Shown in pieces: positions 45,170-57,334 of a stretch of 64,000 bases of DNA. This DNA is from Tetrapyrgos nigripes (lineage: Eukaryota > Basidiomycota > Agaricomycetes > Agaricales > Campanellaceae). The notes beneath the pieces were generated by a model that ran no database searches, was not told the origin of the DNA, and saw only the letters and a program-made list of their open reading frames with translations. Where the stretch lies: assembly GCA_013368315.1 (NCBI GenBank), contig JAACJM010000074.1, positions 186,001-250,000 of the forward strand. Direction: 5' to 3'. Each line of letters begins with the position of its first letter. Positions within the stretch are counted from its first letter, which is position 1. Both the position numbers and the translations under genes were made by a program.

Positions 45170-47391
45170 GAAAGATGTCCAAAGAATTATGAGACTGACC
45201 ATACCATTCCAGTCATTTGACTCTGTTGAGCCCAGGCCCACCAAGACCAGCTGCAGTGCCATGACTTGGAGGAGCCTTTGAGTTTCCACCACAAGCAGGA
45301 ATCCCTCCACAACGACCAGGTGTTTCAGCATGGCACAGAGTAGCCCCACAATGACTTGAAGAGGTTTCGGCATGACTAGGAGTTGGCCCACGACAACTAG
45401 AAGAGGTACCAGTAGCGCTATGATGAGAAGTTGCCTCACGATGACCTGTGCAGCAGCCAATTCGACACAGCGCTGGGAGCAGACAGCTTCACCCTCAATC
45501 ATGTCATTGAAGAGGGAACCAGCAGTGACAACTTTGACCTTGGCCTGAGAGGTAGTTGTCTTCTGTTTCGGGAAGCATTGCCTATAGAAAAAGGCCAACA
45601 ATAAGTAATATATCAACGAGACTGAGAAAACTAACCTTTGCCACCACTGAATGGTCTTCTCTGCCCATAAGCTGTCAGTGTTACTCAGAAGATGGACAAT
45701 ATTGTTGTACAGTTGACAAAGATCATAATCCTTGTCAACTGTACCCCATGTCTTCTTATTGCTAAGAAGAAAATGAATCTGAAAGCACATTAGCACGACA
45801 TAGCAGAATGGTAGGAGACTAACCTGTGCATAGATATAAGCAATTTGTCAAGCATTTGGTGTGAAAATCCCGTAGATCCTAGTGAGAGACAGGTGTTGGC
45901 CACATGAATTGAACTCATAGATTTGTGATGGACTGTGAAATATCACTTTGTACCCCTACAAAGATTACATTAGAATATATGGCAGAAAAGCCAAGGTCAC
46001 ATACTCTTGGACCAAGGTAGCCTCTGAAGAGACCATGGAGTTTGTTGTTGAGAGTGTCACTGGGTTTGATCTTTCCAAGGTCGTAAAGGAAGGAATCCAG
46101 ACCATCGGTGGTCAGCTGGACTCCACCATTCTGCATATGTGCGATGACTGTCGTGCTACAAAAAAGAAAAGTCAGTGTATGCTAAGAAAATGACAATTAA
46201 AACTCACTTGTTGGGGATATCATCGCCTCCTGTACCATCCTTGGGCTGATGATCCTCTTCATTGAGTCCCTCGCCTTCTTGCTCCTCACCTCCCTCTATC
46301 TCATCTTCTAGTACCTCACCTTCATCTTCATCATGTTGTGGTCCTCCAACATCTTGGTGTCCTTTGTCTGCTTCGTCTTCAGCCTGGAGTTGCTGTTGTT
46401 GTGGTTGTTGGTCCAGCTCAGGTGTTGTCCAAGCATTGTCTTGGTCATCATCAAGAATATTGGAGTCTTGGGCAATCACAGTCTGACCTTCAAGTTTGAG
46501 TTCCTCCAGCATGCAGAATACAAAGCGGCGGGGGCAGAACTGAGCAGCAATGAGCCAGTGACAGACTCCGTGGGCAGCTTTGCTCTTGCTCATAACAATG
46601 TTTGGGTTGAGGCCTTCAATGAGTGGGTTTGGTGGTAGGATATCCCAAAAGACTTCTCAGAGGGTACAGGTGTCATCCTTGCAGGCATTGTGAGTGCAGT
46701 TGGAAAGCTGTAAAAAGAGAAGTCTGAGAATAGTAGATACCACAAATTAGATAGCAAATTGAATGACTTACCTCAGTGAGGAAGTTCTCAAACGTGTCCT
46801 GGTCACTGTGCTTGAAGATTTCCTTCAGAAGTTCATTGAGCTCAGGCTTGAGACTAAGCATAGCCTGAAAGAGAATATAAATCTCCCGTTGCTCATCCTC
46901 AGTGCTAAAGAGAGTCATTTCAGTGAAAGGTGAATGAAAAAGAAATGGGTACACACTAGTCAGCAAGCTCTTCTTCCAAAGCACCAAAATTCTCTCCTCC
47001 CTCCATCTCAGAGAGGGTAATGCCAGTTCTGATGAAGAGTGGGACATCACACTCGAATTGGATCCCTCAGGGTATGTACTGTCCTATATGGCAGATTTTT
47101 TCGAGGGTTCCTCGTTGAGCACTTGTATAGATCAGTAACAAAGTAATGGCAGAGTTAGGGATAAAATATTCACTTGGTACACTTCTTGATGGGAGTTTCA
47201 AGTGCATCGGCAAAGTCTTTGAAGGTTAGCTTGCATTCCGGTCCATTCTTGCAGCGACGACATTTTCTGGGTGGAGCCTCACATTCTTCAGCCTTAGACT
47301 CATCTGGATGAGCTTGCTTGTTTTCAAGAGCTTGAGAGGGCTGGGTTTGCTGGGTTTGAGTGAGAGGAGGTCGTGCTCGAGTTGCCAACAT
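45170..47391 (-). pseudogene. Second DUF6698-like gene, two or more in-frame TGA codons
   Basis: The ATG at 47391 starts MLATRARPPL and a Cys-rich KCRRCKNGPECK segment. Exons then read TGITLSEMEGGENFGALEEE, a LKPELNELLKEIF segment, EVFWDILPPNPLIEGLNP with KAAHGVCHWLIAAQFCPR, an acidic Gln-rich insert, SFLYDLGKIKP...GLFRGYLGPR, GYKVIFHSPSQ, QIAYIYAQ, and WGTVDKDYDLCQLYNNIVHL...WWQRQCFP. These match the order of blocks in the gene at 1-1293. TGA at 46657-46659 and 45848-45850 fall where Arg is likely. The 3' end runs into a micro-exon array. No known function. Confidence 0.65.
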
Positions 47392-47538
47392 GATGGAAGA
47401 GAGAAGGAAAGGTCGACGTGTCTGCCCCAAAGCTTGTGATTTTGATTTTGATTAGGTCACATGACATAAGCCTACCACGTCCTTCCCCTGTCTGCAATCC
47501 TCAAGACATGTTTACCTCTTTGACTCTCCTGCATTAGC

Positions 47539-50500
47539 ATGGTTGGAGCCAAGATTCCACATTGTGTTCCTTGTGACCGTGAATTTCCAGATACACGTGC
47601 TCACCAGGTCCATATCAAATGACATTGTCCATTTAAAGGTAGACCAGAAACATTGAAGCACATCAAGTTTGCCAATATGACTGAAGAAGCCAAAGAAGAC
47701 CCAGAGGATGAAGCAGGGGATGCAATGGATATTGTTGACTGGATTGAAGTAAGTTATAAGTACTCTCAGAGGAATCCATTGCTAACTGGCCTGTAAAACT
47801 CAACAGACTCAACCATCTCCTGATGTAGAAGCACAATTAGACGTAGTACCTGGGGGTTCTCAGCCACCAAGGAGGTCTCATAAGCTTCCAGGACGCTACG
47901 AGAACCTCGTCATTTCCAACCTCAGCACCTTGTGAAAGGTTACCCATGTACTCGCAAAGAAACCACCATCAAATACACCAGAGGTCTCCTCCATTCGGGC
48001 TCTTTCTCCAGCTGACAAAACCATGCATGCAGATGGTGACCCCTCTCCATGCTCTTCTGAGCCCACTGATACACTCATTCCAGACGATGGCCTCATTCCT
48101 GAGTCCAGCCCAACACTTTTTAATTACAAGACAGAACCCAATGATTTTGGTCTCTTCAAGGTCTATGAGTCTGTTCTTCTGTCTTCTGATCCAGATGAGC
48201 ACGTTGACCTTGACCAGGCTGCTGACGTGCCAACATTTACATCTAACTCCATTGTCAACAACTCTACCCGAAGCTATTCTTGGTGTTTCAGCACTACCAT
48301 TCTGAGCAACAACACGGACATCTCACCTATCTCCTCCACTGCTCCTTTCCTTAACCATAGCATCTTCCTTCTGATGGACTGGTTCTACCAGTTTCCCAAA
48401 CATTCAGTCAAGATGCTGAATAGCCTTGTCAATGGAGTCATTCGGAATCCCGACTTCAAAATATCGGAACTTGACAATTTTCTGCTAGAAACAAAATAAC
48501 TCGGTTAGATGTGCATCTTGCCACAAGAGTAGCAGACAACGATAACCCAACTCCTCCTTCCTCATCTGATGCCCCCCTCAATGGCTGGTATCAGACCAGT
48601 CTCTCCATTCCTCTACCCCATTCCTGCGTCAAACAGCCAGAGTCAGCTGCTCCTACACTTACCATAGATGGTCTATGGTACCGAAAGCCTCTAGAGGTTA
48701 TCAAGGAGGCATTTCTGGATCCAATCTCCATCAAGTACCACCTTAAAGGACACAAGGTCTTCTGGAAGCACTCAGAGCACGAGCCAATCCAGCATGTCCA
48801 TAGCGAGCTCTATACCTCAGACTGCCTGCTGGAGATGGAAAGGGAAGTTCGGTTGGGTTCTGTACCTGCGGGAAAGCAAGTCAAGACTGTAGTGGTACCA
48901 ATCCAGCTATATTCGGACTCTACTCTGGTATCCATGGTCGGAAATATCAGTATCTGGCCAATATATCTATATATCAGCAATCTCTCAAAACACGTCAGCA
49001 TGAAGCCAAGTTCGTTTTCGGAAAATCACATAGCATATATACCATCAGTAAGCATACTCTCTTGTCTTTCCTTTCTCAAGTACTGATAATCCACGGCTAG
49101 CTTCCTCAATCCATCAAAACTGCCTATCGACGTATTTATGGCAAGGCCCCCACAGCTACTGAGCTCATGCACCTCAAGCGTGAACTTATGCAGGCAGTGT
49201 GGTACAAAATATTGAATGATGAGGACCTCATTGAGGCATTCAAAAATGGTATCATTATCACTTTTTTTGATGGTATTCTTCAACGTATCATCATTCACTG
49301 GTTTACCTATGCCGCTGATTACCCAGAGAAGTAAGTTTTGTCCACATAAGATATTGCAGATGGCTTATGCAATTTTCCAGGATACTCCTCGTCTGCATAT
49401 GCTTCCTTGGTGACTTCTTATGCCCACAATGTTTCGCAAAGCTGTATCAGGTCATTGAGCTTGGCCAGAAGCGAGACATGCATCAACGGATCACCAAACA
49501 GAGAGTTGATGATGAAGCACGACGGTCTAAGGTTGAGAAAGCCCAAGACCTTATCTTCAAGAAGGGCTGTGCTTTGACCAGTGATGCAGTCAAGCATGCA
49601 CTCGGAGAAGGTTCTCGGACTCCCACACGAGTAAGTTGTATTCTTATCGTTCTTGCCAAACTGGTATTTAATGGATCACAGAATGTGTTTTCAGATATTT
49701 TTGCCAAATTTGGCTTCGACTTTTTCAAGATGTTCGCTGGCGATATCCTACATGAGTTTGATATTGGGGTATGGAAGGATATTTTCATTCACCTTACACG
49801 AATTCTCGCTGCTTTGGACAGTGGGTTAGTTGAGGAACTTGATAATCGGTAAGCTGTTTTTTATGCTCTGACATTCTTATTTACTAACATTGGTGAATAG
49901 ATACCGTTCCTTACCACCCTTTGGCCGAGAGACCATTCGACGTATTGGCCAAAATGTCTCTGAGTTCAAGAGGACGACAGCCAGGGAATATGAAGATTAT
50001 CTTCAGGTATAAAAATCTCACTTCTCGAGCCTGAGTTGTTTTTTTCTCATGTAATTTTATAGACTGCAATGGCTGTCTTTGAAGGTCTTGCCCCAGAACC
50101 ACATAACAAGATCATTCTTTCATTTCTATGGGATCTCGCTTGTTTCCAAACCTATGCCAAGTTACGTCTATGCACCGACTCGTGTATCTTGTCGTTCAGA
50201 CAGAAGCTTGTGGATCTTGGCAACAGTCTTCGAGAGTTTTATCGAAAGACCTGTGCTGAGTTTGAAACAAGGGAACTCAAGAAGGAGCAAGAGAAGCATC
50301 TCTGGCAGCAGGCTAAAGCTCAGGAGAAAAGTGGTGACAAGAGTCCAGTGGATCCTGCCTCGGATCTACCTCAAAAGCGCTCATTCAACCCCAACACATC
50401 CAAGTGGCATGCCATTGGTGACTACCCTGACTCGGTTCAATATTATGGTACTGCTGACAACTACTCGACTCAAAAGGTAAGTGATAGGTATATCTCTTAT

Positions 50501-51058
50501 TACAGAGATATAAATACTGATCTTTATCTCAAGGGAGAACATGGTCATATGCGCACTAAACGTCTCTGGGAGCGGACTGCCAAGAATCGGTTTTCTACTG
50601 GTCAACTGGGTCACGCAGAGTGCCGTGACTCATACATTCATAAACGAGTGTTTATTGCCTCCTGCGGATCTACAAAGCCCCTTCGTCGAAATTTTAGCAC
50701 ACAAGTCGAGGATACGGAAGCACTACCTCCCTGCGATCCCAGCCTACCATACCAGGTTGCAAACAGTCAGCGTTTGCATGAGGACATTCATATCCTCCTC
50801 CAGAACAACCAAAACGACCCTGCTATATGAGTCAGTCTTTCCTTCATTTGTCTACTTATTTGTATTTATGCTCTCAACAGACATTCCTTATTGACCTGAA
50901 GAATCATTGCATCCAACGCATTCTCGGCACTGAATCATGCGCTGAATTTACCGACCATGATCGGTCTCAAATTGTATTCTTTAACAATTACCTCTACAAG
51001 CACAAGTACCTACGAATCAACTTCACCTGATACAATGGTTGCCGAGAACAGGATTCCA
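47539..51058 (+). pseudogene. Plavaka (KDZ-superfamily) transposase, N-terminal and core part
   Basis: The ATG at 47539 begins a C2H2-type zinc finger (CVPCDREFPDTRAHQVHIK), cut by TGA at 47620-47622. Intron 47749 onwards leads to PPRRSHKLPGRYEN, then NDFGLFKVYESVLLSSDPD, FLLMDWFYQFPKH and the Plavaka core: VPIQLYSDSTLVSMVGN with IYLYISNL, AYRRIYGKAPTATELMHLKR, FAGDILHEFDIGVWKDIFIH and FGRETIRRIGQNVSEFKRTTA. Plavaka proteins are DDE transposases of Agaricomycetes. The frame passes TGA 51028-51030 to CREQDS and is then cut at 51058 by an insertion; it resumes at 54306. Confidence 0.85.
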
Positions 51059-51189
51059 GGCTATAGCATAGATATTTTATAAAAGTTTATGCAAAAATCA
51101 CGGTTATAACTGTGAATGCTATCTTATAAAAAACCACGGATGATCCCTGCCTACGAGGCATTTATAAGTGACCTGCCATTCTCAGAATA

Positions 51190-51900
51190 GTAGCTCATGG
51201 ACCTTCCACGGTCTCTGGTCTGTACTTCGGAAAATGCCTTTGCTCAGCGCTTACCTGCCGTCGGGGCTTTCGGAAAATGCTCTGGGCTCGGGTTAATTCA
51301 GAAAATGCTTTGGCTCGGGCTATTTAGCGTACCCGACCCCCTGGGAATCTTCCCGCTTCTCTGCTCTGTAATTCGGATCGTAAAAATGCCTTGTCAGGTG
51401 TCCCTCGGCCGTCGGGTCGGGGCTTGGGCCTGAGAATATTCCCGCCCTGTGCTCGGGCACCTGCCCATTGTGTCAGGGTATTGCATCTACGTGTATAGCA
51501 ATCACATTAGTACATTGTAATAGTGTATTGGAACATAGATAGAAACTTAAAATGCTCTAGGCTTGGGCTATTCGCGATCGGTCACCGGTGCACGCTATTA
51601 GGGGTTGCACCCCACCCTAGGAAAATACCCGCGCTGCTTGGGCACCTGTCCGTTGTATCGGGGTATTTCATATAGTACTAGGCACATAGTATAGTCCTAG
51701 GATATCAACAGGAAGTTAGGTGCACACTAGGTCGTTCCACCCCACCCTGGGAATATTTCCTGCCCCTGTTTGGGCACCCATCCATTGCATCCATTGTATC
51801 AGTATATTGCGCCCACAGTCGTAAATAGGCATCGCACTACATATTAGCTTGTAGTAGTACATAGGTGAATGTCAACGGGAAATGCTCTTCTCTAGACTCT
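51190..51900. repeat. GC-rich degenerate tandem repeats
   Basis: Units carry GGGCACCTGYCCNTTGT followed by GTATTGC or GTATTTC, and CACCCCACCCTRGGAA. They recur about every 140-190 bp (near 51455, 51630 and 51775). An earlier part repeats GGAAAATGC and GCTCGGG. It lies wholly inside the 3.2-kb insertion. Confidence 0.65.
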
Positions 51901-53217
51901 ATGTAGATATTTGTTGAGCATTGATCCCCACATCAATCGGGTTCGGCTCTATTCACGTTCGTCCGAATGGATGCATATGCATGCTGAACACATTATATGC
52001 TCCCTTGATCAAGCTACCTTTTAAGAATGATTACATCGAACCTGATTGGGCGGGTTGGGATTGCTGCGACCCCCCGTCCTCTACCGCTCTGGACAACTTG
52101 GTGCACATCTATACATGAGCGCAATTGATTGATTCGGTTGTCTTAAATCCTTTTATTGAAATCAAAAGCATATTATTACTTTTGAGGGATCGTTGGACCC
52201 CCAATGCCAATCCGCAATGAATTGGCAGTAATTTGGCGGTAAATTGTGGCTGAAAGCGGTAATCATGCTGTACCGTTTAGCGGGAGGTTTGGTACGCGTA
52301 TAATTGCTTTAGAATTGCTTTCTGGATAAAAATAAGTAGCGCCAAGTGGCTCACACCTATGTAGTGTTCGACATTAATTTGGCAAGCCTTTTTCTCTACA
52401 TCTGACCTCAACTGCTAAGATCACAGCCAGAGCCCAAAAATAAGAACTGAATATGCATTCGAGCTCAGCTGCAAGTCTTTGTGTCAAGTGTCAATATATG
52501 GCATGGGGTGTAGCAAGTGCAGTATATGTTTGAGCTTTGGGATGATGCGCTTTTTTTGAAGTTTTCGCATCCCAGGTGCTTTTAAGGTTCTGCCAATTGC
52601 AAATGGCTGTAATATAGCTGGATACCTGGTATTACTGATTGATATACTATTCACGACATTTTTTCTATTTTTTGAGGATTTCTGTAGTACTAGATGATAC
52701 CTCTAATCCAAGATGAACATCTCAGATTGACCATTTTATGAGAGTTTTGTGTCAACATGCAAGTATATTGTGTATCACTCAAATTATAATAACAAAAAAT
52801 ATTCAGGGAGTTTTCATACATAAACCAAGCCTATCCCGGACTTCTCCGAGGTATAAAACGCTCTGTCGATGCAACACCAATCGAAACAAAGACCGAGATG
52901 GCGTGCTAAGCGCTCATGAAAGGCGTGGGAATCAAGAGTTCGACTTTAATTCGACCGTAATTCGGCGTTTCCAACGACGCGTCATCATCGTCCAACCGCC
53001 AGCGTATCTCCTCCGCTCTTCTTCTGCTTTCACAAAGGATGAAGACGGACACCCACATGTATAGAGGACCTCTCTCCTTGAAAATACCGCCTCATTTGCA
53101 ACGCTTGGCCATACATAGCCGTCAACTTTTATGGTGCGTCCTACTAGTAGTACTACGTGTCTCATACTTCCGTAACTCATACCTCCACACCTGCACTCTC
53201 CAGTTCAGAATAACCAT

Positions 53218-53533
53218 GGCATCTTTGTCTCAAGTAACGCTCTCTTTTCAATCAGCCCTTCGCCGCTGCCGCTCGTCTGATGGAATGTCATGTTTGGAGG
53301 AAGTACGGACAAGAGGAGTTGATTAAATGGGTACCACCCAGGGAATATACCGGATTAATAATGGGTTGAGTGGGTTTAAGACTGTTACAGATGCAGTGAG
53401 GGAATGGGTTATGAAGGAGCAAAGGAGAGTGGTGAGTAACATTGTCCCTTCAACCCTCCATTTACATGACACCTCTTTATAGGGAACTGAACACACTGTA
53501 AAGGCAGGACTGCAACGGGGAGTGGATCATTAA
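53218..53533 (+). pseudogene. Gene-like fragment inside the insertion
   Basis: After an ATG (MASLSQ) and a 22-nt GT...AG stretch a frame reads ARLMECHVWRKYGQEELIKW, then after a one-base shift GFKTVTDAVREWVMKEQRRV, a 57-nt GT-AG intron, and a short end at TAA 53531-53533. It looks like a small host gene copied into the element. The family is not recognised. Confidence 0.4.
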
Positions 53534-54296
53534 TGGAGACTGAGGGGGATTGTAGGGTTTGTGAGTGTTTCTTTTTATTTCTTCTCTGTTTTGTTTTTTT
53601 ACTTCCCTTCGAGTTGCTTTCTCTTGGCTTTTTATACTGAATTTTTTTACCGTGTAGACCTCTGATGGCCTTCTCCTCATCAGACCCAGACCGGGCAAAC
53701 CGGGACTATGGGTGTGTGCGGGGCATACTGGTCATGGGATGGTGCATCTTTCATTTGTTGTTTGTCTTTTCCCGTCTGGCTGACTTTTTCGTTCCGACGT
53801 ATAGAGCCGGGCCAGCGTACAACATCTACATGTGATGAGCCCCACCCCGCCACAACCTGGTACCACTGTAGCAGACGGCGCGCATGTTGGCGGCGTGGAG
53901 TTTTTTTCAATCTATTAACCAATCATATGTACAAAGTAATGATAGGTCTATTCGTGTGCTACCCAAATATGTGCCCAACCGCAAACCCACCTGCAGTATG
54001 ATGTAATGGCTCAACGCGATGCGTTGAGATACTCGTTTTGTAAAGTGGCTGTCCAAGCCGATTGCGAGGCCAAAGCCGAGTTCGGAAGCCTTAAGGACGG
54101 ACAGGCAGTGATGGACCTTGGTCCATACCATCCAGCCCAGAGCACCAGTCATATGAGTCTCTGTCTTGGCCTAGGTTATTTAGCAGGGCTTTTATAAAAA
54201 AGAGTCGGTTGTGAGCATAGGAATAACCGTTGTTTTTTATATGAAGCTATCTATGGAACAACCTAGTATTTTACAAAATTGCCGCGTCACAGGGTG

Positions 54297-55181
54297 AGGA
54301 TTCCATAAACCCTCGAACTCACCCAGACATTATGGTACTTGCAGGTGATGGTGAAGACCATCCTTACTGGTATGGTTGCGTCATTAGTATCTTCCATGTG
54401 CGCGTCCGGCATATTGGCTTCAATTCCCGCAGTATGGCCGAGAAACGTCTTGACATTGCTTGGATCCGTTGGTACAAACATGACTCAAGCTACACGTCAG
54501 GCTGGCAAGCAAAACGCCTTCATCGTATCCAGTTCTTTGACGCTTTGGACCCAGACGCTTTTGGTTTTGTTGATCCCGCTCAAATTATCCGTGCTGTGCA
54601 TATACTCCCAGTTTTCACCTATGGCAGGCACCTATGGCAGGACAGACAGGTATTTGCCTGCTGATTCTGTTGCTCGTCAGTACCAGCAATACATTGAAGG
54701 GCAGTATGAGCTCGAGACGGATGATTGGGAGTATTACTATGTCGGGATGTAAGCCAACATTTTTTTGTATGCGATATTAAACCTTACTCCTATTTTTCGT
54801 AGCTTTTCAGATCGAGACCTCTTTATGCGATTTCGCGGTGGCGGGGTTGGTCATTTGGCGACATTAGATCGTACAAGGGTGTTTGAGACCAATGCCGGTG
54901 TAGATGAGCAGCAGTTGCCTGGATATGATTCGGACGGCAAAGAGATCGAGGTTGAGGATGCTCCGGTGGAATTGGGTAGTGAAGACGGCGAGGAAAGCGC
55001 TGAGTATGGAGGAGATGATCATGGGACAGCCGAAGAATATAGGGATGATGAGGATGATGAGAGTGGTGGTGAAAGCTCGACAGATGGAGAGGATAGTGAT
55101 GACGACCTTGGGCCCGAAGACGGGGAGACCGAAGATCTTGACCCTTTGGGTTTTGAAGGATTAGGCTATGGCGATTATTAG
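54297..55181 (+). pseudogene. Plavaka transposase, C-terminal part
   Basis: This continues the frame broken at 51058: INPRTHPDIMVL, HPYWYGCVISIFHV, SGWQAKRLHRIQF, DAFGFVDPAQIIRAVHILPV, an intron near 54750-54800, and FSDRDLFMRFRGGGVGH, ending in a long acidic tail at TAG 55179-55181. These are the conserved C-terminal motifs of KDZ/Plavaka proteins. A 13-bp tandem duplication at 54616-54641 shifts the frame. Confidence 0.85.
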
Positions 55182-55650
55182 CCTGTAAATTACATTTTAC
55201 TGACTGGTGTACATTATATGTGTATTGTACAACTACTACATCAGTAAAATTCCATTATTGTCTGAGGAGTCTGGGTAAGACTCCTCAGACCTTACAGACT
55301 CAGAGACCCGAGTCTGCCTAGGGATTGGTAGGAGTCGCGAGTCAGACGCAACGAAGTCTGGATGAAGAAACGTGACAGACACTTACACGTCTGTTCCCAG
55401 ACCTTTACAGATATCTGTCGCAAGTCCATAGGGTCTGTCGTGTTCTGTTCAGGCATCTGCGTGCGCTCTTGGTCTCATATAATGAATAGATAGATCAATA
55501 AATAGGTTTACTATTAGTACTTACTATACATACCATACATACATAGATAATAATAGTAATGATACTGATAATAATTCGACAGGAAGTAACACTATTCTCT
55601 GCGAGATGTACTCAGGAAAGAATTAAAGGATACACTGAGATGCACATACC
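55182..55650. other. Intergenic between Plavaka and the host gene
   Basis: Holds a perfect hairpin at 55260-55290, several AGTCTG/CAGACT boxes to 55450, and an AT-rich stretch with CATACATA and ATAATA repeats at 55530-55570. No gene. Confidence 0.4.
55260..55290. repeat. Perfect 12-bp hairpin
   Basis: GTCTGAGGAGTC and its exact complement are separated by seven bases (TGGGTAA). It lies 78 bp after the Plavaka stop codon and could be a terminator-like or element-end structure. Confidence 0.7.
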
Positions 55651-56063
55651 TTAATACCGGCTCTCCTCCATTTCCTCCACCTCTCCACTTTCTTCTTCAA
55701 CCGATGTCTTGTCCTTCTCGTTCTTGTTCTTGTTCTCGTTCTTGTCCTCGTCCTCGTCCTCGTTCTCATCCTCATCTCCGACGTCTTCAACATCCTCTTT
55801 CTGATCACCTTTGGCGCTGCTCTCCTCGTTCTCCCGGTTCTCCTCGTCTACCTTGTCCTCATCTTCACAATCCTCTCCCTTGCCATTCTCATCAGATCTT
55901 CTGGCAACTAAACATGAATCCCCAACATCCTTTCCAGTTTCCTCAGCGACCTCCTCCCCACTATCCGAGTCATCCGCATAAATCTGTTCAACGGTCTCGG
56001 CAGCTTCATCCTCAGTCACCGGTGCAGAAACAGCGGTAGCCGACGCCGTTTTCATACTCCCAC

Positions 56064-57334
56064 TATGCTGTTCAATCTGCACAAAAAATACACCCGTCAA
56101 AGATATATGTGCGACCCGTCAAAGATATCTAACTGACCCGTTAAAGATATATACCCCAACCCGTTAAAGATATATGCCCAGACCCGTCAAAGATATACCT
56201 CGACCCGACCCGTCAAAGATATACCCTGACCCGTCGAAGATATCCCAACCCGTTGATCATGAAGATTATTCCAGACCCGTCAGAGTCCACTAACAGTTCA
56301 AAGTAGCGCAAAAATGATATCTTGGACCCGCCATATCTACTAAGTCTATATACTACATTGCCTAAGGGATTGTACGATGCGAAACCTTGAACTCAGCTAC
56401 AAAAAAGGATCTGGATGAGTGAGTGTAGGGGTATCAGTAACGAAGCCAGTCCGTGATATTAAGAAAGCGGTAGAGTAATCCAGAGCTGATAATGCATTAT
56501 GAAGAATCTGATGAGGAGAGGAAGCAACTGTAGGCGGAGTTAAGGATCAAAAAGCATGAGTGTAACTCTACCACATGTAGAACGTGATAAGAAAGAAAGA
56601 GTGGGTTAGACGTCATTTACCCTTCTGCTGGTCCTGGCTCTGGCAATGCTCCTTATCCACGTCCAAATGCCTCTCCCTCCCTGCTTGCATCAAGTTCTTC
56701 ACGGAGGCCAGAATCCATTAAACAGAGGCAGAAAACAGTGAAATGAAGCAAAATACTCAGCAGAATTGATGAGATGACCATACCAAAGGGCAGCGCCAGC
56801 GTTCGTGGAGCTGGAGTCCAAAGTTGATCCAACGAGTAGGGGACAGATTCGGGACCAGATACTGTAGATGCGTGTAGCGGATTGTAAAGAAAATATACGG
56901 TGAACTCCGGGCTCTTCGTTTCGTTCGAGGACGCGACGTGGGGTTGAGGATGGTGGTAAGGAGGAAAGGGACGTGCTGAGCTGGCAGTACGGCATTCGGC
57001 ATTCTCACGCAAAATTGCCTGCCATCTCGGCATTTCCGGCCTCTGTCGGCAGACCAATAGGAAATTCTCGATTTTCTAGAGCTCCAGAAAGCTCAAATGG
57101 TGGATTTTGAGGCATGACATTGTAGGAAAAGCTTTAAGAAACACTTTAACGTTTTATTACCATTTTCCTGATAAAAGGTATAACTTCGACGGGTGGGGGT
57201 ATATCTTTGACGGGTGGGGTATATATCTTTGACGGGTGGGTGGGTATATCTTCGACGGGTCGGGTATATATCTTTGGCGGGTGGGGTGTATATCTTCGAC
57301 GGGTACTATTTTTTTGTGCAGATTGAACGGCATA
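56064..57334 (-). mobile_element. TIR element copy X1
   Basis: It starts TATGCTGTTCAATCTGCAC and ends with the inverse, GTGCAGATTGAACGGCATA. Behind each end lie clustered copies of ACCCGTCAAAGATATA. It is an inverted, diverged copy of the element at 57373-58578. The flanks (CTCCCAC and TGAAGGG) show no target duplication, so one side was probably lost or rearranged. A 134-codon minus-strand frame in the middle has no known domain. Confidence 0.75.

Larger units (their letters stand above)
51059..54296. mobile_element. 3,238-bp insertion of unknown type with 9-bp target duplication
   Basis: AGGATTCCA occurs at 51050-51058 and 54297-54305. Removing 51059-54296 plus one copy restores the Plavaka frame exactly (CREQDS then INPRTHPDIMVL). 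A 9-bp duplication suits Mutator-like elements. The ends are not clear inverted repeats, but both subterminal regions share CATAGATA, ATAAAA and CGGTTAT in inverted order. No transposase is seen; inside are GC-rich degenerate repeats and one gene-like fragment, so it is non-autonomous. Confidence 0.8.

Noticed and set aside
45140..45796. Hydrophobic C-terminal run in the 218-codon frame, suggesting membrane segments
   Set aside because: It arises from reading the wrong frame; the exon's natural continuation is a Ser/His/Gly-rich low-complexity segment.
55623..55808. Frame with repeated Arg-Thr codons
   Set aside because: Shadow of the Glu/Asp/Asn/Lys-rich tail of the host gene in another frame.
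56064..57334. Target duplication for element X1
   Set aside because: Flanks CTCCCAC and TGAAGGG do not match at any length tried.
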